Below, in pieces: positions 1-12,210 of a DNA stretch of 64,000 bases (position 1 is its first letter; each line of letters begins with the position of its first letter). The notes beneath the pieces were generated by a model. The model had not been told where the DNA came from, did no database searches, and saw nothing but the letters and a program-made list of their open reading frames with translations. Origin of the DNA: Excoecaria cochinchinensis (taxonomy: Eukaryota; Streptophyta; Magnoliopsida; Malpighiales; Euphorbiaceae); NCBI GenBank assembly GCA_947683425.1, contig CANTUQ010000036.1, positions 62,001-126,000 on the forward strand. The letters run 5' to 3'. The translations under genes and the position numbers were made by a program.

Positions 1-328
1 CCAAACAGAAACAAAGTAAATCATACATTCATTCATAACATACATATATAAATACGAGATAATTAAAAACTTTAAGGAAAAAGAAGCAATAGCTGATCAT
101 ACATTAATATAACAAACCATTACAATAATGTTCTGATCAAACTAGCTGATATAAAAGATATTACATATCCAAAATATAAGTACCAAAAGCGGAAGCTAAA
201 GCAAAACTGATACATGAGAGTTCTTTACAAAAAGAATCATCAAAGATTACAAAACTGAGCCCTACACTAAACCTTCTGTGTTGGCTTGACGGCGGTGACT
301 CTCTCAAAGCAAAACTCATTCCTCACCT

Positions 329-413
329 GCACGGGTAAAAACACCGTGCTAAGCGATAAACGCTTAGTGGGGAAACACACATAAAATATGAACGGCCATT
401 CACAATGGTCGTC
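329..413 (-). other. LTR stem-loop module (copy in LTR P)
   Basis: On the minus strand three hairpins follow each other: arms around GCCATT/AATGGTCGTC (390-413), CTAAGCG/CGCTTAG with a 5-nt loop (349-367), and GCACGG/CCGTGC (329-349), the last two sharing their junction. The same order and spacing occur in LTRs A, C, F and G. Function unknown; conservation points to an RNA-level role. Confidence 0.6.
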
Positions 414-1065
414 AAGGCATAACACATTCACAATGGCAAAATGCAATAGCTCATAACATAATTCATAAGAACATGCTCACAATTTAAAGCCATACATTCT
501 GCATCTCAAATTCCCATTTCCATATTAGCTGAACATACATTTCATCAATATACTCATGCCGATATCACATGTATATAGTCATAAGAGAAGAGCAAACCAA
601 TCGAATACCAAAAGAACACCTGCTGACTCTGGGTAGTGGATAACGAGTGTACAGACAGTACTTTATGGGTACGAGCCGATTACAGACAGTACCTTACGGG
701 TACGAATCGAGAAAACCATTTTACTTTTAACTTTTACAAATCATTTTCAAAAGGGACCTTAAACAAGATCCTTACACAATAGGGTTCGCGAGGAACCAAA
801 CGGGGACCTGATCGGGGTCCAAACGAAACTGAGGGCTGCAGCTAAAAGACTCTATTAGGCATGCCTAACTATCCACTTACTTGACTCTAGCAGGTTATGC
901 ATCATTCAAATCATATTTCAGAACACAACATATAATTCATCTGAAGAATCATGGTATCACTCATATCAAAGCATATAAAAGTATGACATGCATTATACAG
1001 CAGTATAAGTCCATTCGAAAGTATTACGGAATCCATTTTTGAGTTAAAATTGGGAAATTTCTGAA

Positions 1066-1470
1066 AATGGGCCGAACGGGTGACCGACGAGGTTGGCTGG
1101 TCACGAGTCGTGACTGGCATCACAACTCATGACTGGCCTCCTCACAAGGCTTGTTACGAGACGTGACTGGGGGTCACGACTCGTGACTGGCTTCCTGGTC
1201 ACATCGTGACTTGCCTCTCTCTTGCTGGTCACGAGTCGTGACTGGGTGTCACGTCTCGTGACTGGCTTCTTTAGGGCTGGTCACGCATGACTGTCTCAGG
1301 CCGGTCACGAGTCGTGACTGGGAGTCACACCTCGTGACTGCCTTCCTCTTGGCTGGTCACGAGTTGGGACAGGCAGTCACAACTCGTGACTAGCTTCTTT
1401 CTGGCAGGTCACGAGTCGTGACTGGAAGTCACGTCTCGTGACTTGCCTCTCTCTTGGGTAGTCACACGAC
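1066..1470 (-). repeat. CG-rich palindrome cluster in LTR P
   Basis: Many near-copies of the palindrome TCACGAGTCGTGAC, alternating with TCACGTCTCGTGAC variants, separated by short CT-rich spacers. It lies about 1.1-1.5 kb from the LTR 3' end, the same place as comparable clusters in LTRs A, C and K. Confidence 0.8.
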
Positions 1471-1819
1471 AGACACAGCAAAACGGGAATTTTCTATAGT
1501 AACACGATTTCCAGTTTTCCAGAATTTTCCCAGAACACAGAAATCAACTCCAAACTTGAATCAAAATCACACAAATCAGTTCTTACCTTCCAGAAGATCA
1601 TTCAAGCATCAAAATGACATATAACAACTTAATTCAACACTCATCACAATCAAAATCATACATAACCACATTCAAGAACATAAACCCTAGAAATTACAGT
1701 AAGTTCAAATCAAGCACAATCCACAAGGAAAAATCCCAAACGTGAGATTCTAAGCTTCAATCACTTAGCTCCACTCGTCCCAGCAATATCCTTGCCCTTA
1801 GGATCACGAGGAGCCTCAG

Positions 1820-1936
1820 CTAAACACAACACAACAAAGAACATCCAACAATGCAAACCCTAAGTAAAATCTAAACTCAAGGAAGAAGAAGATGAAACAA
1901 ATGAGAGAACAAAATGAGAAGAATACAATTACTTAC
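1820..1936 (-). other. Candidate intron in LTR P
   Basis: On the minus strand GTAAGT begins at 1936 and GTTTAG ends at 1820, giving a 117-nt segment. The flanks match those of a 104-nt segment in LTR C: upstream TTATTGGTGAAGTTAATC, downstream CTGAGGCTCC then a GATCC-AAGGG-AA block. Splicing is inferred from these borders only. Confidence 0.45.
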
Positions 1937-2436
1937 CACAGAGATGCAAAGAGATGATTAACTTCACCAATAAAGTCTTGAATCCACAATACAGTTCTTA
2001 GAGTAAAGAAAATGAAGAAGAAGAAGGTGAGGGAAGAAAGTAACGTGAATCTGCCAATTTCCTTTCTTTCTTTCCTTTTCCTTTTTCTTTTCTTTGCCCT
2101 AAGCATGTGTCCATTTCCTATTGGTGAAGCTAACCACTCACACCAAACTAACATGCACTACACACACCTAATACACTCCCAACTAATGCACACCCTACAA
2201 TGGTATGAACACACACACAAGCATATCCCAACGTAAAACACCATAATATGATATGCTCAAGTGCACACAACCATAACCCATTTAATACACACACTAATAC
2301 CCTATATGCACCCACATACTAACAAAACCTAAAAACATGCATTTTTACAAAAATACCCTTATGATATACCGAACACATGCAAATGCAGGCTCACACAGAC
2401 AGGCTCATTCTACTAGGGGGCAAATGGGGTGTGACA

Positions 2437-3144
2437 AACCAAGATGAGGCCCTCTTTCTACGTTGCATGATTCGCCGATTTAAATTGAATGGGGCTTATT
2501 TCTTATGGAAAAAATTTGAAGATTTACAGGGCAATCCCACCAAAGTCAAGAAGATATCCATAGGGTGGATTGTCACAGTCTTAGCCAAGAGAATAGGTCA
2601 CACCTCATTAGGCCCAGACTTGGGACTTAGTCCTGTCATGGACTTTAAAATGCTAAAAAATTTGAAGCTGATTGTGGATGACCATAGAAATTTTTATCAG
2701 GTAAGGCTATCTACTAGAGATGAGTACTTGAGGTTGGTAGAAAGAGGGAGAGTGCAATTACCAGTTGAACCAGTAGAGGGAGCCGAAGGCGATGGAGCAG
2801 ATGAGGGAGCACAGGCGGATGTTAGTGCTGCTGCTGGAGGGGTTATTCCACCTATGCAGACCCCTGACATGTCTGATTGTATTGCCCATTTCGAGACTCT
2901 ACAGACTGGTTAGGCACAAATTAATTCCAGACTGGACCAGATGATGCAATTCATGGAGGATGCGCACTCTGAGCGTGTTCAGTAGATGGGATGGTTGGAT
3001 ATACACGAGCAACAGTTGGCACTACAGGCACAGAGTTTGACGAGACTTGAGGGCTCAATAGAGCTATCAAGACAAGAGTCAGAGCACTATTATAGCAGTA
3101 TTCTGGACAGATTTCCACCACCACCACCACCTCCACATGATTGA
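2437..3144 (+). pseudogene. Athila-like retrotransposon ORF1 protein, C-terminal part, broken
   Basis: One frame runs from the LTR P junction to a TGA at 3142-3144, interrupted by in-frame TAGs at 2911-2913 and 2983-2985, both probably former CAG codons. The apparent ATG at 2377 lies inside LTR P and is not the real start; the N-terminal part is on the far side of P, outside the window. The protein has a region with KLNGAYFLWKKFEDL and ISIGWIVTVLAKRIG, then an acidic/Ala-Gly linker, a Gln-rich coiled-coil-like stretch, and a tail of prolines (DRFPPPPPPPHD). This layout resembles the Athila ORF1/plant transposon protein family and the minus-strand ORF of element M. Its molecular role is not established. 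No gag zinc knuckle or pol domain is seen. Confidence 0.6.
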
Positions 3145-4796
3145 TATTTTTTTGGGAGTTCTTTGTACTTACATTTTGTTAAGTTTATTTATTAATTATA
3201 TCTCTATTTTCAAGAAGGTTTAATTGCTGAGGACAACAATGTTTTAAGTGTGGGGTTGGGGTTAAGTTTTGTGGTATTAGTAATTATTGAAGAATGCTTT
3301 GACCTCTGAAACTGTTTTAGATATTAGTTTTGAGCACTTTGATCAATCTTCAATACTTTAGTTGTGTTTTGTTGGAATTATGTTTATGCATTTATTTTCA
3401 CTTTATATGAATTAAGTTTATGTTCTATTTTTCTGTTTAGTTGAGATGTGTTGTGTTTGATTAGAACTCATGAATTATTTCATGCTTAGCTTAGTTAGCA
3501 CTTATTTTGATATTCCAACCTGAATTTACTCTTGAATAGGTTATTTAGAGCATTTAGTTAGCAAGAGAGCAAGTTTCTGTTAAGATTTTTTCTCTTTAAC
3601 ATTATTCAAATTAGTAGAATACATTTAAATTTCCAAAATTTTGCACAAAGGCCAGTTTTGATAACTTGATTAGAAAAACCAGTTCATGAAATCTTTTGAT
3701 CAAAATTTTTTTAGAGCACCAGAACCTTCCTCATTGCCCTTCGAAACAATATGGCAATTGAGACATGAATTTTGACATGACTTAGGCATTTCTTTTTGAG
3801 TCATTTTAATTAAACTTTCTCCTACCTATTGCATTAATTACCCTTGTCAGCCAAATTTGAGCTTAATTGAGTATGCTAAATGCGTACTTCAAAAATCTTA
3901 TTGTGTACACAACTTATTGTTACTTATAATCTTAAAATGCCTTTAGCTTACCTTAGCTGGAGAGCCTGCCACTCTAGGAATGTGGGGTTTGTTGTTGGGG
4001 AATTTTAGGTGATTTAGTTTCAAAGGGGTTGTGTGAATAAGTTGCACCTTAATTGGCAAGAGAGTAAGATAGACTGAATATTTTAGTAAGTTGAGTTGAG
4101 GAAAGAAAATTTGAAGAAACTGCCCCTATAATTTTATTTGGAATCAATATGCTTCAAAAAAAATAATAAAAAAAAATAAATAAATTATTATTTTGTGAGT
4201 ACAATAAGATATTGTTTTTCTTACTTGACTTTGTTCATTAAGTTCTAAGGAAATTTCAGTCTGTCTTTTGAAGGGAAAGTGTGCTTGTAGTTGTGAGTAA
4301 AAGATGCATTGAGTGGGTTGGGTAGAAGTGGCTGTTTCCCATTTGCTGTACTAATCTGTCTTTGATAGCCATCACCCCTCTAACCTTACATTACAGCTTG
4401 TTTAAGACCTAATGATCTTATTCATGTCTTGATTTGTTTAGTGGAGATGACCTTCGGGTTCTGGTACTAAAGGAGAGGCCTATGGTATTTCTAGAGTTTC
4501 AAGCAAGAAATCGAAAGTGCATTCGTGCATTGATGAGTTTGATCATTGGTTTATTGGTACTGGAATTTTGATTTTGAAATTCTTAAAACTTTGGTTTTGG
4601 TCCTTGCACACACACATTGGAAATTTGTTTGTATTCTCTACTTTTGGATCTTGTTTGAGTAGCAATCCTCTCGAGTGGAATTCGCTAAGTGTTTTCATTT
4701 TGTTCTAAATTTCTGTATTCTTGTTTGAAAGTTGAGAAAATTGGAATGGATAAGGTATTTTACTAGAGGACGAGCAAAATGTAAGTGTGGGGTAGT
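3145..4796 (+). other. 3' untranslated region of element N with polypurine tract
   Basis: AT-rich sequence with no supported gene. It contains two GTGTGGGG phrases (about 3246 and 4786) and ends with GGACGAGCAAAATGTAAGTG then TGGGGTAGT, a purine-rich run directly before the LTR start TGATAAG, as expected for a polypurine tract that primes plus-strand DNA synthesis. The wording closely parallels the region before the LTR of element M on the other strand. Confidence 0.55.
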
Positions 4797-5253
4797 TGAT
4801 AAGTTCGAATCTATGCTTTATTTGTGTCAATTTTTAGGTTGATTTTAACTTAAGTAGTTATTATTTTAGGATGTTTTTGTTTAAAATAATCTTAAATTTT
4901 TAAATGGACTAAAATTGAACTTTTATTCTATTTTTGGCAATTTTTAGGTACTTTACTTGGTGATAAGGATTTACATACTGCCGTGTAACCATAAGAAGTC
5001 AGGAATTGCGTGCATATGATTTTACACGGCAGTAAGGGCGTTATATACCGCTGTGTAAATAGGACTGTCCGAGATTCACGGAGTTTTACACGGTGGGCAG
5101 AAACGACCTTACCCCCATGTAAATCTAGAAGAATTCAAGTTGCTGTCCAGTAGGTGTTTACACGGCGGTAAGGTATTTACATACCACCATGTAAACCAAG
5201 CCATTTCCAGAGTTTCATTCCAGTAGGTAGTTACACGGTGGTAATGGGTTTAC

Positions 5254-8200
5254 CACTACAAGAAAAATGCTCTTTAACAAAGGGAAATCCGGTTGTTCAA
5301 AGCCAAAATTCGGTCGTTAAAGACCTATAACGACTGAAAAATCCGGTAGGTAAAAGCCCCTTCGTTAAAGGTATAGACGACCGGATATTGAATCCGGTCA
5401 TTAATATCTTTAACGACCGAAATATTTTCGGCCTTTGAATAATGATTTTTAGCAACTGCATTTTCCTTTCGCTACTTGTATTCACTTTCAACGAAGGGAT
5501 TTTCAGTCGTTAAAGATACCTTTTAGCGACCGAATTTTCCCTTCGCTGTATGGATTTCATTTTAAAAAAAAATTCTGATAGTTAAAGATTTGTTTTAACG
5601 ACCGGATTTTCTTTCATTGAAATAAAATTTGGTCTTTAATATTAAATTTTCAAAATAAATAAAATAATTTATATGAATATAAACTGTACATATCATTCAC
5701 ACACACATATATATCCAAAAGTATAATAAATAGTCTTTTCATAAATTGCAAAATATAGTTACAAAATATATTTAAATTGTTTAACATTCTATTTGTCGCA
5801 TACAAGTCTGTTTAGAAAAGAATTGACACATTATATGTATTATAATTATAGAAAAGAATTGATGCAAAAAATAAAAAGAATCCCCCTATTTAATGTAAAT
5901 GGGGCACAAATGATACTCTACATGGAGAAGGAATTCTAGCTTTCAGGTGCCATATGCCGAAGGAGCCTCACTTTATAGCCACCCAAATTACAGGAGAGCA
6001 ATCTTTGCTGAGTTAGACGTGTGAGGGGAGAACTGAGGCTAATCCTGGAGCTGGGCATTTGCTAAAACCATGCAATGAATGATGTTCAACTGGACTGCCA
6101 TACTGTGCCCAGTTACCTATCATGGATTAACACCCATTCTGTTCATAATACAAACTGCATTTCAAATGCAACAAACAGAGAACTTGGAATTGACACAACT
6201 AGGAAAAGACTATTCTAGGAACCAAAATATAACACTTCAGTAAGTGGTACAGGCGACCAATATATAAGGATGATAATCTATTTTCTTTGCATGCTTACCA
6301 AATAGAAGGTCCTCAATTTAGATCACAATCGAGACTACAAATTCTCATTTTATTAGGAATCTCAATATATTCCAAATAAAAAGGCCACCACATTTGTATT
6401 AGTCTTAAAGCACAAAGCTCTTTCAGAAACAACAATCTACCAGTTCCTGGAAAACTAACGATTACTCATTTTGGCAAATGTAAAGTAACGGGAATTTTTT
6501 CTGCAGGATGCTTTGTCAAAAAATTCCTGATGATGGTTAACATAATTCCAAAAATACTTGTTAAATCAAGTTTGGCAATATTCATTTCATCATAAACAGC
6601 AATAACATACTTTTCATCATCAAGATCACAAAGAAACTAGAAAAGAAAACACATGCCTTTATCAATTGAGTTTTTGAATATATGTTTTGCATTTACCTTA
6701 CAGCTATTATTTATCGAAGCTAGGTTAGAAAATTAGAATGCTAGCTCTAGATGGATGCCTTTGATTCCTAATAAACCAAAGTTCCTAATAAACCAAAGTT
6801 CTATCCTAATTAAGTGTTTGAAACCTCAACTAAATGTTGATTTGTAAATTTTCACCATTATAAATATAAATATTTCTAATAAATTAGATAAGTATATATT
6901 CAAACAATATTCAGTACAAAAATAAGATAAAAAGTATATATCCATGCAAAAAAAAAAAAAGAATTCTAGATCACAAGCCTATAACTTTTCCATCATAAAA
7001 TCACAATTTAAATCAAGTGCAGTTCACAGTATTAAAAGATTATTAAGCAATATTCAGTAATCAAATCTGCAAAGGCAAAAAGTAAGAAGTTTAGTTAAAA
7101 TTACCTTAATTCTCTGAAGGTAATCAAAATGCTCTCTAACATACTGATTTTGTTATTCTTCGTCCACTTAATCTTTTCGTTAAATTTGCTATATATGAAT
7201 TATTGTATGTTCAGTGTTAAGCATAAATTAATATCGCAATAAGTGGCCAAGAAAAATAAGCTAAACATTTGAAGAAATAAACTAAGAGTTCAACTCAATA
7301 GATAAGTCCCACGAAGAAATGACATGTAAGTTCGACTCAACAGACAAGTCCCACGAAGAAATATTCTAGAAAGTATAATATTCCAATTGCTTAAAGCACA
7401 AAGCATAAAAGGCTAACCATGCTATCCTCATGCAATTAATAGAAACAAGCTAAACATTCATACCATCAATAATTTATAATTAAATGTTCTAAAATATAAT
7501 ATATAAAAATAAACCAAGTTAGACATATCAAATGACACAGTGAGGCATTTTCACTAGATTAACAACAACTTTTCATTTACATTTACCAATGAATAATAAA
7601 GAATTTCATAGTTAAGAGACTTAAAGCTGATTTCAAGATTCATAAAATTGAAAATTATGATGATGGTGATAAATATATGCTAAAGAAATTCACGAGAAGA
7701 AGATGGCTGCTAAAAGATTTAAGTAGCACTTTGAGTGGTAAATTTTAAGAGAAAAATTCAATCCTGATACAGGATTTTAGTTTAGTAGAAAACAAATCTT
7801 GCTCTACATATAAAACAATTTACAAATCTAAAATAGTTTGAACAATGAACCTATGTTTACCTAAATATGTCTTAGTACCATCTCAAAGTCATATCAGATG
7901 CCCATTTAAAAAATAAAAATCCCAAGAGATGCATGTGAAATGCAACCAATTTTAATCAAAAAAGCATATGTGCATACTATACAGCAATATGAGAGCAGAG
8001 ATTTTCAAAACTATATGTCATTCCTAAAAGGAGAATAATGAAAAATCAAAATTAGCAAAATCTAATTTTCACCCCCAAACAAATTAGAGTGTATTAAGAA
8101 GCTCTGGTTTTTGAACAACTAAAGCTCAGTAGAATATAACTCAATAAAAATCTATGGTTTTTGAGTTGCATTTCCTAGTTGGTATGCATGCTCGATAACT

Positions 8201-9363
8201 ACACTTGCTAATCAAAGCCAAATATAACATTTGTACTGCCAAACTCTACCAACAGAGCATATAGGACATTAAAACAAATTGAATATTATACTAGTTTCAA
8301 TACTTGCTGCCATAGGAAACAGATTTGCGCTTGTCTCCTAGAGGATTCACCCCTAATTAAGTCTGTAAGTCCCTTTAATGAACCAATCAATTAAAAAATA
8401 AATGAAGATCAGACAAATATGAAATAACCACACTTGCCCACCCCACATACCAAGTGAATTAGAATTAAAGTCACATTTAAACCCAAAAAAAAAAACCACC
8501 AAACAATTGTAGTTTCGAGTTTTATTCAAAATGTACCATGAGCTAACATTTTGTTCACCAGATGAACAGCATAAGTGTTGCAAGCAAAATTAAGAAAATG
8601 TGGTTTAAGCTACTCGAACATAACATCCCTTTAAGTTTTCGAATAATACTTAACACAGGTCTCATTCAAGAGAAACAGAGTAGATGAGAATCAGCGCTAC
8701 CACACATGAAAACAGAATTTTAAGATGGCACAAAAAGTGATACCTGCAAAACACGTGAAGAAACATGGGAGCTAGCAATTTTTGGAATCTTCCCCTTGAT
8801 CATTTGTAAATCTTCACTAATTAACCTTGCGATAAATTGCAAATCAGAAAATTCAATTTGTTAGAGAGAAATGGGAAGAAAGGGAAGAGGCAAAACCCAA
8901 AAACCTTAAAAATTAAATGATATTATAAACTTAAAATACTTGTATACATACTTTGATCTTTCATTATTGGCGATTCTAGAGTGGCAACGTCCACGGCGAG
9001 CGGTGGCTGGAGCAGCAACAGCAACAGCGGGAGAGGCTAGAGCGCGAGGGAGGTGGATCAAATCTGGCACGCACGAGAGAGAGAGGGGAGATGGCAAGCG
9101 GCGAGCGGCAGTGAGAGCAACAACAGCAGTGGGGGAGGTGGAGTAGATCTATCATGCAAATGCAAGAGAGAGAAAGAGAGAGGGGGAGGAAGGGAGAGAG
9201 AGAGAGAGGAAGAGAGAGAGTTTTTGGAGATAAATGGTTATGAAGTCCGCTTTTTTGTTATAAGGCAATAAACACTGGATTGTAAGTCTTTTAACGACCA
9301 AAACTAATCCACTCGTTAAATAATAACCAAATTTGAGTTTTAAAAGTCAATTTTCTTATAGTG
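5254..9363. mobile_element. Non-autonomous CACTA (En/Spm-type) DNA transposon
   Basis: Begins CACTACAAGAAAAATG and ends CAATTTTCTTATAGTG, so the ends are inverted repeats of about 14 bases with the CACTA signature. It is flanked by a 3-bp duplication TAC (5251-5253 and 9364-9366), the size typical of this superfamily. The ends carry dispersed subterminal copies of a TTTAACGACCG motif in both orientations (5280-5640 and 9285-9330). The 4.1-kb body has no ORF resembling a TNP2-type transposase, so it must have moved using enzyme from another copy. Inside are a short local duplication containing AAGTCCCACGAAGAAAT (about 7300-7360) and a GA-rich stretch near the right end. Confidence 0.88.
8990..9240. 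repeat. Purine-rich GA/GGA stretch inside the CACTA element
   Basis: A GC-richer block (about 8990-9150) followed by GAGAGAGAGG-type runs (9155-9225), in strong contrast with the AT-rich rest of the transposon. Three short overlapping ORFs here are low-complexity and not believable genes. It could be a captured host promoter or 5' UTR fragment read in reverse (CT-rich leaders are common in plant genes), but nothing proves it. Confidence 0.45.
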
Positions 9364-10385
9364 TACACACCGCCGTGTAACCTTCTACCTTTAGTTGTGA
9401 ACATGATCTACATGGCGGTAATGGGTTTACATACTGCCGTGTAACCTTAACTGATAAATAGAGGTGAAAATTTCTTTCAAGGGATTTCTTTTTCCTGGCA
9501 TCTTTTGCATTCATATTTCTCTGTAACTTAGATCTAGGGTTCCATTCTTAGCAATTTTTATACTTAGTTTTTATTGATTTCAATAAATAGCTTCAAATTC
9601 TATATCTCTCTTTACATTTAGAGTTGTGATAGAGGATTTAGATTGAAGAACATCCATATACTTTGGTGATAATTTTATTTTCAGATCTAAAATGGGTAAT
9701 ATCAACTTCTCTTCATTTAATTCAGTTTTTATTTCAATAATGACTAAGTAGTTCTTTTTCTTGTTGAGGGATGCCTTGAATCCCCAATAACCGTGTAAAC
9801 ACTCTATTTGGATTAATTTCTGCATATGCTTCAGTTTTATCTTTTCTAAGCTTATTTGTATGTGATTGATTCTAATGCAAGATTTAGGTTGATTTAGTGT
9901 GACGATCTGTTGATTGTATTTGATTAATTTAACATACATATGCTCTGTTCTATTTCTTTTAGTTTTCTGCTGGTTTAATGAATCCGAAATGGCAGTTTAA
10001 CCTGTAGACATCTATTTTAATAGGTTCAGAATGGAAGGGGATAATTGGGCTTAGATGTCTTAATCCAGGAATGGTAGGATTATCTAAGTTTAAGACTTAA
10101 GACCTGTTTAAAGCAAAGTTATGTGCTGAATCCGAAATGGTAGGTGCTTAATTTAGAAACATTTAATCCAGAATGGTAGGCTAGGGCGTAGGCTAGGTTG
10201 TTCACTGAATTGGCATATGTGTTTGTTTAGTGAGAGTAATTGCATGGTATTATTGGGGAGAATAGGTATCCCTTGTCAAGGCTTTCAATTAATTTAATTA
10301 CAGCTTTATGAGTTTTTGCTTAATTTGTAGTCACTCGATTTAGTAATTTCATTGTTTAATTTCTTAAAACCAAAAACTCACACAA

Positions 10386-11395
10386 GGTGTTACACAACCA
10401 TTGTCTCTTTTTTTCTCCTCTTAAACCTAAGCTTCTCCTTAATTTTTCAGCCACTTCAGATGTCGGGTGGCGACATGAATGGCATCAAACAATAGATAAA
10501 GGCGAGGTGAGTTATTTGATGTCCTTTGATTCTCCTTACTCATTGGTGACGAGTAGATTGAAGATGGGTATACCGAAATATTTTGATGAATATTCTAGCC
10601 AAACCGTGCCATGTGAGGATGACACCTCCAATAGACTTGCGACGGTCCAAACTCCATCTCGATAGTGATGGCGTTCCTCTAGCAAAGCCCTTCTTATCGA
10701 CAAAAATGAGCCAAAATTTGCTGTATATCAACCTAAATATGGTATGTGCACTACTAAATTTATCTTTTTATATCAACTTTAAATAAATTAAACTTGTTAG
10801 GGATTTGTTTTGTTTTTCTCTTTATTCAATTTTCATTTAGTCTACTAGATGTTGAAATTAACTATGTAAATGTGACTTGATAATGGATTTAGTATTTAGG
10901 TTCCATAGAATTTTGATTTAGGGGATGAACCAATGCTTTCTTTTTAATTTCTCAATAATGGTTATTTAAATTGATAGTGATATTTGGCTTGAATTGGTAA
11001 ATCTTGCTTATTGTTGTTCTATAAAAAACTTGACAAATGGTCAGAATATAAGAATTGGAAGATGGAATTTATAGCAGGCAATTATAATTATGTAACTTGT
11101 TAGTTGTAGTTGTAAAAGTTGTATTTATGAACTTTTTATTTGTTAATTTGAGAATTTAGGACACTTTAGTTTTGGCAATCGGATGGACACAATTCCTACC
11201 TTGCGATCTGCATTGGAAACTAAAGAGTTCAAATTTAAAAGGGACACAACGTGGATTAAATTCCAATTTTCTTTTTTTTTGGTAATTTAATAGGAGTATT
11301 ACAGCTTCATCTTATATTATGTAGGAATGAGAAACTTTGGACTAGCTAACTTTTCATCAAAATCAAGTTCAAGTGTAGGCATAAGTATTTGATAC
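10386..11395. other. Unassigned segment between elements N and A
   Basis: AT-rich. It holds a pyrimidine tract ending TTTTTCAG (about 10440-10450), then CCACTTCAGATGTCGGGTGG, then AAGGCGAG|GTGAGT (about 10500), which looks like a small exon with acceptor and donor sites. Further phrases at 10555-10740 are open but short (92 and 67 codons) and match nothing I recognise. The 5' third of A's left LTR should have been here but is not; the segment may be host DNA or a filler insertion. Confidence 0.35.
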
Positions 11396-11799
11396 ACAGG
11401 TTTAGGAGCATAGGAATTTACAGGTTTAGAAATTTATTTAAATTTGTTGCATTTTTGTGATTTGGTATGTTTGAATGATTTTCTAGAATTTGAGGTTTGA
11501 TGAGGCTCATGTTGGTGCAATTGTTATGTGTTTTGGTTTGATTTAAGTTGTGATGCATGAATGATGAATTATTGGAGCAAATTTTAAGTTTAATGAACTT
11601 TACTGCAAATTTTCTGGGTTTGTTACTTTTGGAATTTTGATTATGAAAATTCATGATTTGATTGTATTAATTCTTGTTAAGTTGTGTTTTATGTTATTTA
11701 TGATGATTGGAAGGTTCATTTTGAGGTAAGATGAAGTTTTGGGTTGATTTGGGTTTGAATTTGAAAGTTTGGTTTTTCCCGCATTTTAGCTGAAAATTG

Positions 11800-12210
11800 G
11801 AAGTCACGACAATCTCGCGAGCGCGACAAAATCATGAAATCCAGTTTTCACGGTAAAAACGTGCTGAAAGCAAGATGTTCCGACTTGTGAGGGGCTACAC
11901 GACTCGTGAAGCCTTAGGCATGCACGACTCATGAAGCCAGTCACAAGTTGGCTAGGAGTAGAGCACCTTCACGAGTCATGAAGCATTTCACAAGTCATGA
12001 AGGATACTCATGACTCGTGAAGGAGAGAGCATGATCTGTGCTTGTTGGGAGCCAACTCATGAGTCGTACATCGGAACACGACTCGTGATGTGGTTGAGAG
12101 CATTGGCACGAGTCGTGCTGACCTGCACGACTCCTGCCCCCCTCCGTTTTTCCTCGCGATCGGCCTGTTGGCCACTGTCGCGAGGGCGACTCTTGTCGCG
12201 ATCACGACAA
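11800..12210 (+). repeat. CG-rich palindrome cluster in the 5' LTR of A
   Basis: Repeated CACGACTCGTGAAG and TTCACGAGTCATGAAG phrases, flanked by TCTCGCGAGCGCGAC near 11813 and TGTCGCGAGGGCGAC near 12176. The equivalent cluster in the 3' LTR is at 32740-33160. Short ORFs over it are by-products of the repeats. Confidence 0.8.

Larger units (their letters stand above)
1..2436 (-). repeat. LTR P, partial chromovirus-type LTR, reverse orientation
   Basis: Read on the minus strand this starts TGTCACACCCCATTTGCCCC at 2436, the same start as solo LTR C, and shares C's blocks in order: splice-donor-like GTAAGT, palindrome cluster, GGCATGCC core and stem-loop module. By comparison with C only about 70-80 bases of the 3' end lie beyond the left edge. 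It is inserted into the Athila-like ORF1 that resumes at 2437, where AACCA (2437-2441) would be the right copy of a target duplication; the left copy is outside the window. Whether it is a solo LTR or part of a full element cannot be decided here. Confidence 0.85.
4797..10385 (+). repeat. 3' LTR of Athila-like element N, split by a CACTA transposon
   Basis: Starts TGATAAGTTCGAATC just after a polypurine tract. The first part (4960-5250) and the part after the transposon (9364-9450) carry repeated TTACACGGCGGTAA-like palindromes, so the two halves belong together. The later part has several copies of TCCGAAATGG/GAATGGTAGG (9985-10185). The 3' border is uncertain; I place it near AACTCACACA at about 10385 because no second LTR is available for comparison. 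Confidence 0.5.

Noticed and set aside
2377..2436. ATG-initiated N-terminus of the 178-codon ORF
   Set aside because: The first 20 codons lie in inserted LTR P; the original start of ORF1 is elsewhere.
8940..9271. Three overlapping short ORFs in the GA-rich part of the CACTA element
   Set aside because: Low-complexity Arg/Glu-rich translations of GAGA sequence on both strands.
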